A stretch of 64,000 nt of DNA from Polyangiaceae bacterium (lineage in GTDB: Bacteria; Myxococcota_A; Polyangia; Polyangiales; Polyangiaceae): contig JADLFU010000044.1 of assembly GCA_020849655.1 (NCBI GenBank), positions 1-64,000 on the forward strand, read 5' to 3'. Of this stretch, positions 42,780 to 51,770 are shown one piece after another. Numbering within the stretch: the first letter of the stretch is position 1; every line of letters begins with the position of its first letter. The position numbers and the translations under genes are program-made. The notes under the pieces were generated by a model that saw nothing but the letters and a program-made list of their open reading frames with translations, was not told the origin of the DNA and ran no database searches.

Positions 42780-44144
42780 ATGCGACGCACGCTCGCCGCC
42801 ACGCTCGCCCTCGCCGCCACGCTCGCCGCGGGAGGCGCGGCGGCGGGGCCGCCCGTCTCGCAGTTCAAGCTCGGCAACGGCCTCGAGGTCGTCGTGCAGA
42901 CCGACCACCGCACCCCCGTCGTCGCGGTGAACCTCTGGTACCACGTCGGGTCGAAGGACGAGCCCGCCGGCAAGAACGGCTTCGCGCACCTGTTCGAGCA
43001 CCTGATGTTCCAGGGGTCGCGGCACGTCCCGGAGGACAGCTTCTTCCAGCTGCTCGAGCGCGCGGGCGGCAGCGACATGAACGGCACGACCAACACCGAT
43101 CGCACGAACTACTACGAGGTCGTCCCGTCGCGACAGCTCGAGCTCGCGCTGTGGCTCGAGAGCGATCGGATGGCCTTCTTGCTCGACCACGTCGACGACA
43201 AGACCCTCTCGTCGCAGCGCGACGTCGTGAAGAACGAGCGCCGCCAGAACTACGAGGACGCGCCGTACGGGCTCGTGCGGCAGTTCGTGCGCGCCGCGCT
43301 CTTCCCGGAGGGGCACCCGTACCACCGCCTCACGATCGGCACGCCGCAGGATCTCGACGCCGCGTCGCTCGCGGACGTGCGCGCGTTCTTCAAGCGCTAC
43401 TACGTGCCCAACAACGCGACGCTCGTGCTCGCGGGCGACGTCGACGAGGCGCGCGCGCGGGCGCTCACGGAGAAGTGGTTCGGCCCGATCGTCGCGGGGC
43501 CGGCGGCGCAGAGCCTCCGCGCGCCCGCGCCCGTGCCGCGCGACAAGGAGCAGACGCTCTCGATCGAGGCCGGGGTCGAGCTCGCGCGCGTGTCGGTGAG
43601 CTGGGTGACGCCGCCCGGGTTCGCGCCGGGTGACGGCGAGCTCGACGGGCTCTCGCAGGTGCTCTCGACCGGGAAATCCAGCCGCCTCTACAAGCGCCTC
43701 GTGCACGACGCGCAGGTCGCGCAGGACGTGAGCGCGTACCAGGCGTCGAGCCTGCTCGCGAGCCAGTTCGAGATCTCCGCCACCGTCCAGCGCGGCAAGC
43801 AGCCGAGCGAGGTGCTCGCGATGATCGACGAGGAGCTCGACAAGATCTCGCGCGAGGGGCCGACCGACGACGAGCTCGCCCGCGCGAAGGCGCGCCTCGT
43901 CGCCGATCTGATGTTCTCGGTCGAGCGCGTCGGCTCCCGCGCGAACCAGATCAACGCGTACGCAGAGGGCGCGGGCGACCCGGCGTACTTCGACAAGGAC
44001 GTCGCGCGCTACCGCGCGCTCTCGCGTGAGTCGATGCAGCGCGCGGCGGCGACGCACCTCCGCCGATCGGCGCGCGTCGTCGCGATCGTGACGCCGACGC
44101 CCGGCGCGCCGAAGGCAGGGCGCCTCGCGGGAGGTGCGCCGTGA
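42780..44144 (+). CDS. M16-family zinc metallopeptidase, catalytic partner
   Basis: 454 residues from the ATG at 42780 with a signal peptide (Ala/Leu run, cleavage near AAAGPP). The inverted zinc motif HLFEH (H70, E73, H74) is intact and a distal Glu is present in the ERRQNYED region. The two M16 half-domains fill the length. Members degrade peptides in the periplasm. The next gene encodes a second M16 chain lacking the zinc motif, overlapping by GTGA, so the pair should assemble as catalytic plus substrate-binding subunits, as in other two-chain M16 enzymes. Confidence 0.92.
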   Translation: MRRTLAATLALAATLAAGGAAAGPPVSQFKLGNGLEVVVQTDHRTPVVAVNLWYHVGSKDEPAGKNGFAHLFEHLMFQGSRHVPEDSFFQLLERAGGSDMNGTTNTDRTNYYEVVPSRQLELALWLESDRMAFLLDHVDDKTLSSQRDVVKNERRQNYEDAPYGLVRQFVRAALFPEGHPYHRLTIGTPQDLDAASLADVRAFFKRYYVPNNATLVLAGDVDEARARALTEKWFGPIVAGPAAQSLRAPAPVPRDKEQTLSIEAGVELARVSVSWVTPPGFAPGDGELDGLSQVLSTGKSSRLYKRLVHDAQVAQDVSAYQASSLLASQFEISATVQRGKQPSEVLAMIDEELDKISREGPTDDELARAKARLVADLMFSVERVGSRANQINAYAEGAGDPAYFDKDVARYRALSRESMQRAAATHLRRSARVVAIVTPTPGAPKAGRLAGGAP

Positions 44145-45634
44145 GGGCGCTCGTCGTCGGCGCCGCGCTGCTGCTCGCGGGCTGCGCGGCGACGCCGGAG
44201 CCCGTGGTGCCCGACGCGCCCGACCCTCCGCCCCCGCCCGCCTCCTTCGTCGCGCCCGTCGCGCCGGAGCCCGTCACGCCCGACGCGAAGTTCCGCGAGG
44301 GCCCGCCCGCGCCCGGCCCCGCCGCGCCGTTCGTCGCGCCGAAGGTCACCGAGGCGCGGCTGAAGAACGGCGTGCGGGTGCTGCTCGTCGAGCGCCACGA
44401 GCTGCCGCTCGTCTCGGTGCGGCTCGTGGCCGCCGGCGGCGCGAGCGACGCCGCGCCGGGCGTCGCCGACCTCGCGAGCTCGCTGGTCCTGTCGGGGACG
44501 AAGCGCCGCTCCGCCGTCGAGATCAGCGACGCGCTCGGCGCGCTCGGCGCGCGGCACGCGGTGTTCGCCGACGACGACGCGTGCGGCGTCTCGCTCGACG
44601 TGCTCGCCGAGAAGCTCCCGGCCGCGCTCGACGTGGTCGGCGAGTCGATCGTCGCGCCGACCTTCCCGAAGGACGAGCTCGAGCGACAGCGAACGCGCAC
44701 GCTCACATTTCTCACACAGGCGAAGGACAGCGCGGGCCGTCAGCTCTGGTACGAGACGCTCTCGACGCTGTACCCCGCGGGGCACCCGTACGCGACGCCG
44801 GTGGTCGGCACCGAGGCCGGCGTGCGCGCGGCGAAGGCCGGCGATCTCGCGAGGTTCCACGCGCGCTCGTGGACGCCCGATCGGGTGACGGTCGGCGTCG
44901 TCGGCGACGTCGATCGGGCGACGCTCCTGCCGCTGCTCGAGCGGGCGCTCGGCGGCCTCGCGGGGCGGAGCGGCGCGCCGAGGCCGCCCGTCACGCCGCC
45001 GGCGTTCGGCGACAAGGACGCGCGCGTGGTCATCGTCGATCGCCCCGGCGCCTCGCAGACGAACCTCCAGGTCGCCGGCCGGGGGATCGCGCGCGGGACG
45101 CCCGACTTCGAGGCGCTGCTCGTGATGAACACCATCCTCGGCGGCAGCTTCTCCAGCCGCCTCAACATGAACCTCCGCGAGAAGCACGCGTACACGTACG
45201 GCGCGAGCTCCCGGTTCGACGCGCGGCGCGGCGTCGGGCCCTTCGTCGCGGGCGGCGCCATCGTGCGCGACGCGACCGGCAAGGCGCTGAAGGAGATCTT
45301 CGCGGAGCTCGATCGCATCCGCGACGAGCCGGTGACCGCCGACGAGCTCGAGCTCGCGAAGAGCGCGATCATCGAGCGGCTGCCGGCGCAGATCGAGACG
45401 AACGCCGCGACCGCGAGCTTCCTCGCGTCGCTGCCGCTGTACGGGCTGCCGCTCGACGAGCTCGATCGGCGCGTCGCCAGGGTGCGCGCGGTCACGCGCG
45501 AGGACGTCCAGCGCGTCGCGCGCCGCGCGCTCGATCCGAGGACGATGCGCGTCGTGATGGTCGGCGATCACGACAAGATCGCGGCCGACGTCGCCGCGCT
45601 CGGCCTCGGGGCCACGCGGCGGGTCGGCAAGTAG
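44141..45634 (+). CDS. M16-family peptidase, non-catalytic lipoprotein partner
   Basis: 497 residues from a GTG overlapping the previous gene. The signal ends in LLAGC (lipobox), with a Pro-rich tether to about residue 60. The M16 fold is clear (LKNGVRVLLVERHELPLVSV, then GGSFSSRLNMNLREKHAYTYG), but where HxxEH should be the chain has ADLASSLVLSGT, so no zinc can bind. The RLNMNLREK-AYTYG segment of the second half is well kept. It is presumably the membrane-anchored partner that holds the zinc-bearing chain at the envelope. Confidence 0.9.
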   Translation: MRALVVGAALLLAGCAATPEPVVPDAPDPPPPPASFVAPVAPEPVTPDAKFREGPPAPGPAAPFVAPKVTEARLKNGVRVLLVERHELPLVSVRLVAAGGASDAAPGVADLASSLVLSGTKRRSAVEISDALGALGARHAVFADDDACGVSLDVLAEKLPAALDVVGESIVAPTFPKDELERQRTRTLTFLTQAKDSAGRQLWYETLSTLYPAGHPYATPVVGTEAGVRAAKAGDLARFHARSWTPDRVTVGVVGDVDRATLLPLLERALGGLAGRSGAPRPPVTPPAFGDKDARVVIVDRPGASQTNLQVAGRGIARGTPDFEALLVMNTILGGSFSSRLNMNLREKHAYTYGASSRFDARRGVGPFVAGGAIVRDATGKALKEIFAELDRIRDEPVTADELELAKSAIIERLPAQIETNAATASFLASLPLYGLPLDELDRRVARVRAVTREDVQRVARRALDPRTMRVVMVGDHDKIAADVAALGLGATRRVGK

Positions 45635-45644
45635 CGCGAGGTGG

Positions 45645-45650
45645 TAGCGT
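45645..45650 (+). promoter_or_regulatory. Putative -10 box TAGCGT before the GH25 gene
   Basis: GGTAGCGT ends 9 nt before the GTG of the lysozyme-like gene with no Shine-Dalgarno sequence between. It is another member of the TAnnnT short-leader set. Confidence 0.4.
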
Positions 45651-45659
45651 CGCCTCCGC

Positions 45660-47942
45660 GTGCGACGCCGATCCGTGCTTCCTCTGCTCGCGCTCCTCGC
45701 CTCGTCCTGCGGCGGGGGAGCCCCACCCGCCCCGCCAGCCGACACCAGCTCCGTGCAGCTGGCGGTGAAGACCGTCTGCGGCGCGTCGTCGTCCGGCGGC
45801 ATCCAGGGCAGGGACGTGTCCGTCTGGCAGGGAGACTTCGACTGGAACGCGCAGAAGGTCGCCGGGGTGGTGTTCGGCTTCGCGCGCGTGGGAGACGGCG
45901 TCGGCTACGCCGACAGTCAGTTCCAGTCGAACTGGGCGAAGATGAAGGCGGCCGGCATCCTCCGCGGCGCCTACCAGTACTTCGAGCCCGACGAGGACGA
46001 GGTCGCGCAGGCCAACCTGATGATCGCCGCGGTCGGGGCGCTCGGCGAGGGGGATCTGCCGTGCGTGATCGACGTCGAGTCGGCCGCCGGGCAGTCGGGC
46101 GCCGTGATCGCCGCCAAGATCGCGACCTGGCTGAAGCTCGTCGAGGCCGGGACGGGGAAGCCGCCGATCATCTACACGGGGCCCTACTTCTGGCAGGACA
46201 ACGTCGGGTCGACCGCCTTCGCGCAGACGCCGCTCTGGGTCGCCCACTACGACGTCAGCTGCCCGCTCATCCCGCCGGGGTGGGCGACCTGGAGGTTCTG
46301 GCAGTACAGCGACGGCGGCGGCTCGCTCGACCACAACGTGTTCAACGGCACGCTCGAGGAGCTGCAGGCGCTCGCGGCGGCGCCGGGCCCGACGTATCCC
46401 GTCCTCGTCCGCCGCGGCGCCACGGATCTCAACGGCGACGGCCGGAGCGACATCTGCGCGCGCGCCTCGAGCGGCATCGTCTGCAGGGTAGGCGCGAAGC
46501 AGGTGGAGGGGCCGGCGTGGAGCGACGCGAGCGGCTGGGGCGCGCCGCGCTTCTACTGGACGATCCGGTCCGCTGACATCGACGGCGACGGCAAGAGCGA
46601 TCTGTGCGCCCGCGACGCCAAGGGCATCGTGTGCGAGCGCTCCACGGGCGAGGGGTTCGGCGGCGGGGAGGTGCGAGGCCCTGCGTGGAGCGACGCGAAC
46701 GGCTGGACGAAGCCCGAGCACTACACGACGATTCAGTTTGGTGACATCAACGGTGACGGCAAGGCGGACGTCTGCGCGCGCGCCATCGCGGGGATGACCT
46801 GCGCGCTCTCGAACGGGACCAGCTTCGGCCCGTCGTTCGACGGCCCGGCCTGGGGAGACGCGGGCAACTGGAACCACCCACAGTACTATCACTCCATCCA
46901 GTTCGCGGACGTGAACGGCGACGGCAAGGATGACTTGTGTGCGCGCGCCGCGTCCGGGATTGTGTGTGCTCGCTCGGAGGGAAGCTCGTTCGGAGCAGAG
47001 ATCGCGGGGCCCGCGTGGAGCGACGCGAACGGCTGGGCGGCGCCACAGTACATGGAGACGATCCGCTTCGCGGACCTCGACGGAGACGGGAAGGCCGACG
47101 TGTGCGGCCGGTCGTCCGCGGGGGTCTCGTGCGCCCTCTCGGACGGGGCCGGCTTCCCGACGCCGATAGAGGGCCCGGCGTGGAGCGACGCGAGCGGCTG
47201 GAGTGATGCACAGTACTGGTCGACGCTGCAGACGGCGGACGTCAACGGCGACGGCCGCGCCGATCTATGCGCGCGCGCGGGCATGGGTGTCATCTGCGTG
47301 CTCTTCGATGGCAGCTCGTTCTCGAAGCAGATCGCCGGGCCCGCGTGGTCGACCTCGAACGGCTGGGGCGCCCCGCGATACGGATCGACGATCGGGTTCG
47401 CCGATCTCGACGGCGACGGCCGAGACGACATCTGTGCGCGCGACTCGAGCGGGGTCCAGTGCGCCCTGTCGACCGGCGACGGGTTCGGCGCGCCGAGTCC
47501 CCAGGAGGCCTGGTCCGACGCGAACGGCTGGGGCGCCGAGCCGTACTACGCGACGCTGCGCTACGTGGGCGTCAAGGCGACCCCGCCCGTGATACCGGAC
47601 GGCGGGACGACTCCAGACGCGAGCGCGAACCCCGACGCGAGCGCGAACCCCGACGCGAGCGCGAACCCGGACGCGGCCTCGTGGCCGGACGCCGGCGCGA
47701 GCCCGGACGACGCGGGGGCAGGCGGCGCCGCGCCAGGGCGCGACGGCTCGGTCACCCCGCCGAAGGACGCCCCGGCGGCGAGCGAGACGACGGTCGGAGA
47801 CGGCGCGGCAGGCGAGAGCGAGGGGTGTGCGTGCGCGGTCGGCGCGCGTCGCGAGTCTCCCTTCGGCTGGCTCGCGCTCGGGGCGCTCGCGCTCCGGCGA
47901 CGTGGCAGCGGCTCGATACTCACCCGGCGCGGCGCGCCCTAG
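45660..47942 (+). CDS. GH25 lysozyme-like surface protein with VCBS/FG-GAP repeats and MYXO-CTERM tail
   Basis: 760 residues from the GTG at 45660. The signal ends in ASSC (lipobox-like, C17). The GH25 muramidase domain (about 48-235) has GRDVSVWQG, the acid pair in IDVES and WRFWQYS. From about 255 to 630 come seven repeats of about 50 residues, each with a D(L/I/V)(N/D)GDG calcium loop followed by a Cys pair, as in FG-GAP/VCBS propellers. A DASANP tether follows. The tail has GCACAVG, a short hydrophobic stretch and ALALRRR, the layout of a MYXO-CTERM sorting signal. Cleavage of peptidoglycan, own or prey, is the likely role. Confidence 0.88.
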   Translation: MRRRSVLPLLALLASSCGGGAPPAPPADTSSVQLAVKTVCGASSSGGIQGRDVSVWQGDFDWNAQKVAGVVFGFARVGDGVGYADSQFQSNWAKMKAAGILRGAYQYFEPDEDEVAQANLMIAAVGALGEGDLPCVIDVESAAGQSGAVIAAKIATWLKLVEAGTGKPPIIYTGPYFWQDNVGSTAFAQTPLWVAHYDVSCPLIPPGWATWRFWQYSDGGGSLDHNVFNGTLEELQALAAAPGPTYPVLVRRGATDLNGDGRSDICARASSGIVCRVGAKQVEGPAWSDASGWGAPRFYWTIRSADIDGDGKSDLCARDAKGIVCERSTGEGFGGGEVRGPAWSDANGWTKPEHYTTIQFGDINGDGKADVCARAIAGMTCALSNGTSFGPSFDGPAWGDAGNWNHPQYYHSIQFADVNGDGKDDLCARAASGIVCARSEGSSFGAEIAGPAWSDANGWAAPQYMETIRFADLDGDGKADVCGRSSAGVSCALSDGAGFPTPIEGPAWSDASGWSDAQYWSTLQTADVNGDGRADLCARAGMGVICVLFDGSSFSKQIAGPAWSTSNGWGAPRYGSTIGFADLDGDGRDDICARDSSGVQCALSTGDGFGAPSPQEAWSDANGWGAEPYYATLRYVGVKATPPVIPDGGTTPDASANPDASANPDASANPDAASWPDAGASPDDAGAGGAAPGRDGSVTPPKDAPAASETTVGDGAAGESEGCACAVGARRESPFGWLALGALALRRRGSGSILTRRGAP
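47616..47669 (+). repeat. 18-bp tandem repeat, three copies (DASANP tether)
   Basis: The unit gacgcgagcgcgaacccc occurs three times, the last with one change. It encodes DASANP in the spacer between the propeller and the sorting tail. Confidence 0.9.
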
Positions 47943-47964
47943 GCCGCCGCGCCAGGCGGCGCCC

Positions 47965-48696
47965 TCACTGCTTCGTGAAGACCTGGAGCGACTGATCCTG
48001 CGGGTCGAAGAGCATCAGCGTCGTCGCCGTCGCGGTGTAGGTGAGCGCGATCGCCTTCGACGCGGGGCACGACATCGCGAGCGTGAGGTTCGACCCGGCG
48101 AACGTGGCCTTCCCGGTGAACGTGACCTCCGGATCCGCGTCGGTGCGGGACACCACCTGCACGACGTCGCCCGTGATCTGCAGCTTCTGGCGCGTGTTGC
48201 AGCCGCACGAGCCCATCCAGTCCTTGCGCTCGGTGAGCACGTACGTGCCGTCGGCGACGGTGCCGCCGGTCATCGCGGGCGGCGTGCCCGTCTCGGCGAC
48301 TTCGGGGACCGATGGGCCGTCGTTGACGAGCTGGTTGCACGCGCCCGCGGAGGCCCCGCCAGCGCCCGCGGCCGTCGAGCCGCCAGCGCCTGCGGCGGTC
48401 GAGCCGCCAGCGCCCGCGGTGGTCGAGCCGCCCGCGCCCGCGGCCGTCGAGCCGCCAGCGCCTGCGGCGGTCGAGCCGCCAGCGCCCGCGGTGGTCGAGC
48501 CGCCCGCGCCCGCGGCCGTCGAGCCGCCAGCGCCCGCGGTGGTCGAGCCGCCAGCGCCCGCGCTCGTCGAGCCGCCGGAGGCCGTCGAGCCGCCGGCCGC
48601 GGGGGAGCCGCTGGCGGGGGAGTCGCTGTCACCTCCGCAGGCGGCGGCGACGGAGAGGAGCGAGAGGGCGAGCAGCAGATGGAGCTTCGAGATCAT
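47965..48696 (-). CDS. Hypothetical lipoprotein with Gly/Ala/Ser/Thr repeat tether
   Basis: 243 residues from the ATG at 48696. A signal ending in VAAAC (lipobox) is followed by about 90 residues of GAGGSTT/GAGGSTA repeats. A compact Cys-containing beta-rich domain of about 110 residues ends the chain (WMGSCGCN, SCPAS). I do not recognise the folded domain. A Shine-Dalgarno-like GGAGG lies about 13 nt upstream. The gene is convergent with the GH25 gene. It fits the lipid anchor-tether-domain design repeated in this window. Confidence 0.75.
   Translation of the reverse strand: MISKLHLLLALSLLSVAAACGGDSDSPASGSPAAGGSTASGGSTSAGAGGSTTAGAGGSTAAGAGGSTTAGAGGSTAAGAGGSTAAGAGGSTTAGAGGSTAAGAGGSTAAGAGGASAGACNQLVNDGPSVPEVAETGTPPAMTGGTVADGTYVLTERKDWMGSCGCNTRQKLQITGDVVQVVSRTDADPEVTFTGKATFAGSNLTLAMSCPASKAIALTYTATATTLMLFDPQDQSLQVFTKQ
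48361..48576 (-). repeat. 24-bp tandem repeat, nine copies, with a 72-bp higher-order copy
   Basis: Nine 24-bp units encode GGSTTAGA/GGSTAAGA. Units 2-4 (48385-48456) and 5-7 (48457-48528) are identical to each other as a 72-bp block, a sign of recent block duplication or gene conversion. Confidence 0.95.
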
Positions 48697-48760
48697 GGGC
48701 GCACCATCCCCCTCCGAAGCGGCTCGGTCCAGACAACTTTTCTTCACCCGCGCTGCGGCG

Positions 48761-49363
48761 TCAGGCCCGCTCGAGCTCGAAGAGCAGGAGGCCGCTCCGC
48801 TTCGCGGCGAACAGGCCCGCGCCCACCGTCACGAAGTCGCGCGCGAGCGCGCGCCGGTAGAAGGTGCCAGCCCGCACGTGCACCGCGGTGTCGGTGCGGT
48901 CGGCGTCGATGACCTCCTCGACGTCGCGCTTCGTCAGCGCCTCGAGGTACAGGAGGCCGCCGCACATCGCGCCGAGGTTCGCGAGGGTCCGCGCCGCCTG
49001 CGCGTCGTCGAGGTACTGCAGCACGCCCTGGCAGATGACCAGATCGTACGTCTCGTCGGTGACGAAGCGCGAGATGTCGGCCTGCTCGTGGCCGTAGGTC
49101 GCGCACGCGTACGCCGAGACGTCGACGCCGCGGTACGCGAGCTTCGGCGCGTGCCTCGCGAGCGCGCGCTTCCAGTGCCCGACGCCGGCGCCGAGATCGA
49201 GCGCCGTCTCGAGCGGCGCGTCCCAGTAGCGAGCGAGGCCGACGACGGCGCGGACGAGCTCGGAGGTCTTGTCCGCCGTGGTCACGCGGGTCTTGTGATC
49301 CTCGTAGTGGCGGCGGAAGTACCCCTCATCGAAGCGCTCGCGCGGCGTCGTCTTCACAGCCAT
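48761..49363 (-). CDS. Class I SAM-dependent methyltransferase
   Basis: 200 residues from the ATG at 49363. Motif I is ALDLGAGVGHWKR, with the acidic motif II in YRGVDVSAYA and the post-motif segment YDLVICQGVLQYLDD. This is a complete small-molecule methyltransferase core with no added domains. Substrate cannot be inferred. It is divergent from the GH15 gene (143 bp) and follows the repeat lipoprotein by 64 bp. Confidence 0.85.
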   Translation of the reverse strand: MAVKTTPRERFDEGYFRRHYEDHKTRVTTADKTSELVRAVVGLARYWDAPLETALDLGAGVGHWKRALARHAPKLAYRGVDVSAYACATYGHEQADISRFVTDETYDLVICQGVLQYLDDAQAARTLANLGAMCGGLLYLEALTKRDVEEVIDADRTDTAVHVRAGTFYRRALARDFVTVGAGLFAAKRSGLLLFELERA

Positions 49364-49470
49364 CCGGTAGCAACGTGGCGGCGCGCGGTCGAGGCGAAGG
49401 CGAGGGAGCGTCGAGACAACGTCGCGCTCGTCTGAGGGCGTCCACGTGCGCGTCACCGCGCGCCCGCCGG

Positions 49471-49500
49471 TTTGGCCCGCGCGGGCGCAGCTGCTACATC
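49471..49500 (+). promoter_or_regulatory. Putative promoter of the GH15 gene, near-leaderless
   Basis: TTTGGC (49471-49476) and TACATC (49495-49500) are 18 bp apart. The GTG start is 6 nt downstream of the -10 box and no ribosome binding site is seen. Confidence 0.45.
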
Positions 49501-49506
49501 GCGCCG

Positions 49507-51276
49507 GTGACGCTCGCCGATCTCGGCCTCATCGGGAACTGCCAGCTCGCCGCGCACGTGCGCAACGACGGCGCCATCGTCTGGGCCTGCATGCCGCGGT
49601 TCGACTCGCCCCCCGTGTTCGCGAGGTTGCTCGACGAGCGCGGAGGCGGCTCGTTCGTCATCGGCGCGGCGGACGGGCGCCCCGGCGCGCAGCGGTACCT
49701 CCCCAACACCAACGTCCTCGAGACGCGGTTCGACGGCGCGGACGGCGCGTTCCGCGTGCTCGATTTCGCGCCGAGGTTCGTGCAGTTCGATCGCACGTTC
49801 CGGCCGACCAAGCTGCTGCGCATCGTCGAGCCGCTCTCTGGCACGCCGCGCGTCCGCGTCTCGTGCGACCCCGTGCTCGGGTGGGGGAGAGGCCGCCCGC
49901 GGCGTGAGCAGGGCTCGCACCACATCGCGTACCAGGGCTACGACGTCGAGCTGCGGCTCACCACCGACGCGCCGCTGTCCTACCTCGACGGCGAGCCCTT
50001 CGCGCTCTCGGAGCGGCGGCACTTCGTCCTCGCGTGGGGCGCGCCCGTCGAGGAGCCGCTCGCGCCGCTGTGTGACAGGTTCCTCCGCGAGACGACCCGG
50101 TACTGGCAACAGTGGGTCAAGCACTGTGACATCCCCCCTTTGTACCAGGAGGAGGTCATCCGCTCCGCGCTGACGCTGAAGCTCCACTGCTTCGAGGACA
50201 CGGGCGCGATCGTGGCGGCGCTGACGACCTCGCTGCCGGAGGCGCCCGGCTCCGGGCGGACGTGGGACTACCGGTACTGCTGGCTGCGTGACGCCTACTA
50301 CACGCTCGGCGCGTTCCGGCTGCTCGGGCACTTCGAGGAGCGCGAACAGTTTCTTCACTTCTTGCTCAACGTCGCCGGCTCGTCGCCCGACCTCGATCTC
50401 GCCCCGCTCTACCGGATCGACGGCAAGTCCGACCTCGACGAGCGGGTGGAGGAGGCGTGGCCCGGCTACCGCGGCGAGCGCCCGGTGCGCGTCGGCAACG
50501 GCGCGGCCGTCCACAAGCAGTACGACGTGTTCGGCGAGATGGTCCTGGCGCTGACGCCGATGTTCCTCGACGCACGCTTTCGCGATCGCGTGACGCCGTC
50601 GCTGCTCGATCTCGTGACGCGGCTCGCGCAGAAGGCCGTCTCCGTCGCGGGCCAGCCCGACGCCGGCATCTGGGAGATCCGCGCAGAGTGGCGCCCGCAG
50701 ACCTTCAGCTCGTTGATGTGCTGGGCCGCGGCCGACCGCATGGCGCGCATCGCCCGGCGGCACCGGCCCGAGCGCGCCGCGGAGTTCGAGGGGGCGGCGG
50801 CGCGCATCCGCGACGAGATCCTCGCGCGCGCCGTCGACCCCGCCCGAGGCGGCCTGGTGGCGGACTACGGCGGCAGGGAGGTGGACGCGGCGCTGCTGCA
50901 GGCCGTCAGCCTGCGCGTGCTGCCTCCCGACGATCCGCGCCTCCTCGCGACGGTCGACGCCGTCCAGGCCGATCTCACCCATGACGGCTGGCTCCGGCGC
51001 TACCGCACCAACGACGGCCTCGGCGTCCCCTCGGTCGCCTTCATGCTGTGCACGTTCTGGCAGGTCGAGGCGCTCGCGCGGATCGGGCGCACGGCAGAGG
51101 CGCGCGCGCTGATGGACCGGGTGCGCGACGTGCGCTCGCCCCTCGGGCTGCTCGCGGAGGATCTCGACCCGACGACCGGCGAGATGTGGGGCAATTTCCC
51201 CCAGGCGTACTCGCACGTCGGGATGATCCACGGCGCGTTCGCGGCGTCCCCGCGGTGGTCGGATCACGGCTCGTGA
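49507..51276 (+). CDS. Glycoside hydrolase family 15 enzyme (glucoamylase/trehalase-like)
   Basis: 589 residues from the GTG at 49507. The N-terminal super-beta-sandwich part (IGNCQLAAHVRNDGAIVWACMPRFDSPPVFARLL) and the (alpha/alpha)6 barrel (RTWDYRYCWLRDAYYTLGAF, GNGAAVHKQYDVFGEMVLAL, GIWEIR, GEMWGNFPQAYSHVG) are in the order of bacterial GH15 proteins. Catalytic Glu candidates are those in GIWEIR and TGEMWGNF. Related enzymes hydrolyse trehalose or alpha-glucans in the cytoplasm. No signal peptide is seen. The gene stands alone, followed by 1.5 kb of decayed mobile DNA. Confidence 0.9.
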   Translation: MTLADLGLIGNCQLAAHVRNDGAIVWACMPRFDSPPVFARLLDERGGGSFVIGAADGRPGAQRYLPNTNVLETRFDGADGAFRVLDFAPRFVQFDRTFRPTKLLRIVEPLSGTPRVRVSCDPVLGWGRGRPRREQGSHHIAYQGYDVELRLTTDAPLSYLDGEPFALSERRHFVLAWGAPVEEPLAPLCDRFLRETTRYWQQWVKHCDIPPLYQEEVIRSALTLKLHCFEDTGAIVAALTTSLPEAPGSGRTWDYRYCWLRDAYYTLGAFRLLGHFEEREQFLHFLLNVAGSSPDLDLAPLYRIDGKSDLDERVEEAWPGYRGERPVRVGNGAAVHKQYDVFGEMVLALTPMFLDARFRDRVTPSLLDLVTRLAQKAVSVAGQPDAGIWEIRAEWRPQTFSSLMCWAAADRMARIARRHRPERAAEFEGAAARIRDEILARAVDPARGGLVADYGGREVDAALLQAVSLRVLPPDDPRLLATVDAVQADLTHDGWLRRYRTNDGLGVPSVAFMLCTFWQVEALARIGRTAEARALMDRVRDVRSPLGLLAEDLDPTTGEMWGNFPQAYSHVGMIHGAFAASPRWSDHGS

Positions 51277-51465
51277 GGGAGGACAGCGGGAGCTGGCAGT
51301 TGCCGGGCGCTGCCGCGGGGTCCGCCAGGGTCGCCAGGGAGAACGACCCCACCTGACGGCAGTCTTCGACTCTGCGGCTCTTGTTGGCTTCGTCCGCCTG
51401 AGGCAAGCCGGGCCGGTGCCGAGGAGCGATCCTCGCCGAGCGGAGCCAGCCTGATGACGGCACCC
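51277..51465. other. Intergenic, no gene seen
   Basis: Sequence between the GH15 stop and the first mobile-element remnant. No frame, RNA gene or hairpin-plus-T-run terminator is recognised. GC is lower than in neighbouring genes. Confidence 0.4.
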
Positions 51466-51733
51466 AATCGCGCCCCTACGGTTGGTAACGTGGTGCGCGC
51501 GTTCAAGGCGCGCGTGTCCATTGCGATCACCGGTACCGCGGCACACCTGGGGGCGCCGTCTGGCAGCGCAACTATGACGAACACATCATTCGCGACGAAG
51601 ACTCACTCGTCCGCGTCCGCCAGTACATCCGTGACAACACTGTGCAGTGGCAGTTCGACCGTGAGAACCCCGTCCACGTGGCGCCGAGTTCAACGATGGC
51701 GAATCTCCCAGGAATGGAAACGACGCTGGCCTA
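51466..51733 (+). pseudogene. Remnant of a Y1/REP-associated (RAYT-like) transposase
   Basis: One frame gives PTVGNVVRAFKARVS. After a frame change near 51540 the second gives WQRNYDEHIIRDEDSLVRVRQYI followed by WQFDREN. In intact RAYT/IS200-like (Y1_Tnp) proteins this reads as GxxVGxYKSxVS...WQRxYYEHIIRxExxLxxIRxYI..NP..W. Tyr-His-Glu of the C-terminal motif remain but the N-terminal HUH region is missing. It is a dead C-terminal piece. Such transposases spread REP-like repeats, of which I see none here. Confidence 0.7.
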
Positions 51734-51770
51734 GACGCCTCTTCGCTCCGCGTCAGCGAGGGGAAGAAGC

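Noticed and set aside
48361-48576. CRISPR array
   Set aside because: The 24-bp units are contiguous without spacers and encode an in-frame protein tether. The same holds for 56161-56412 and 4267-4326.
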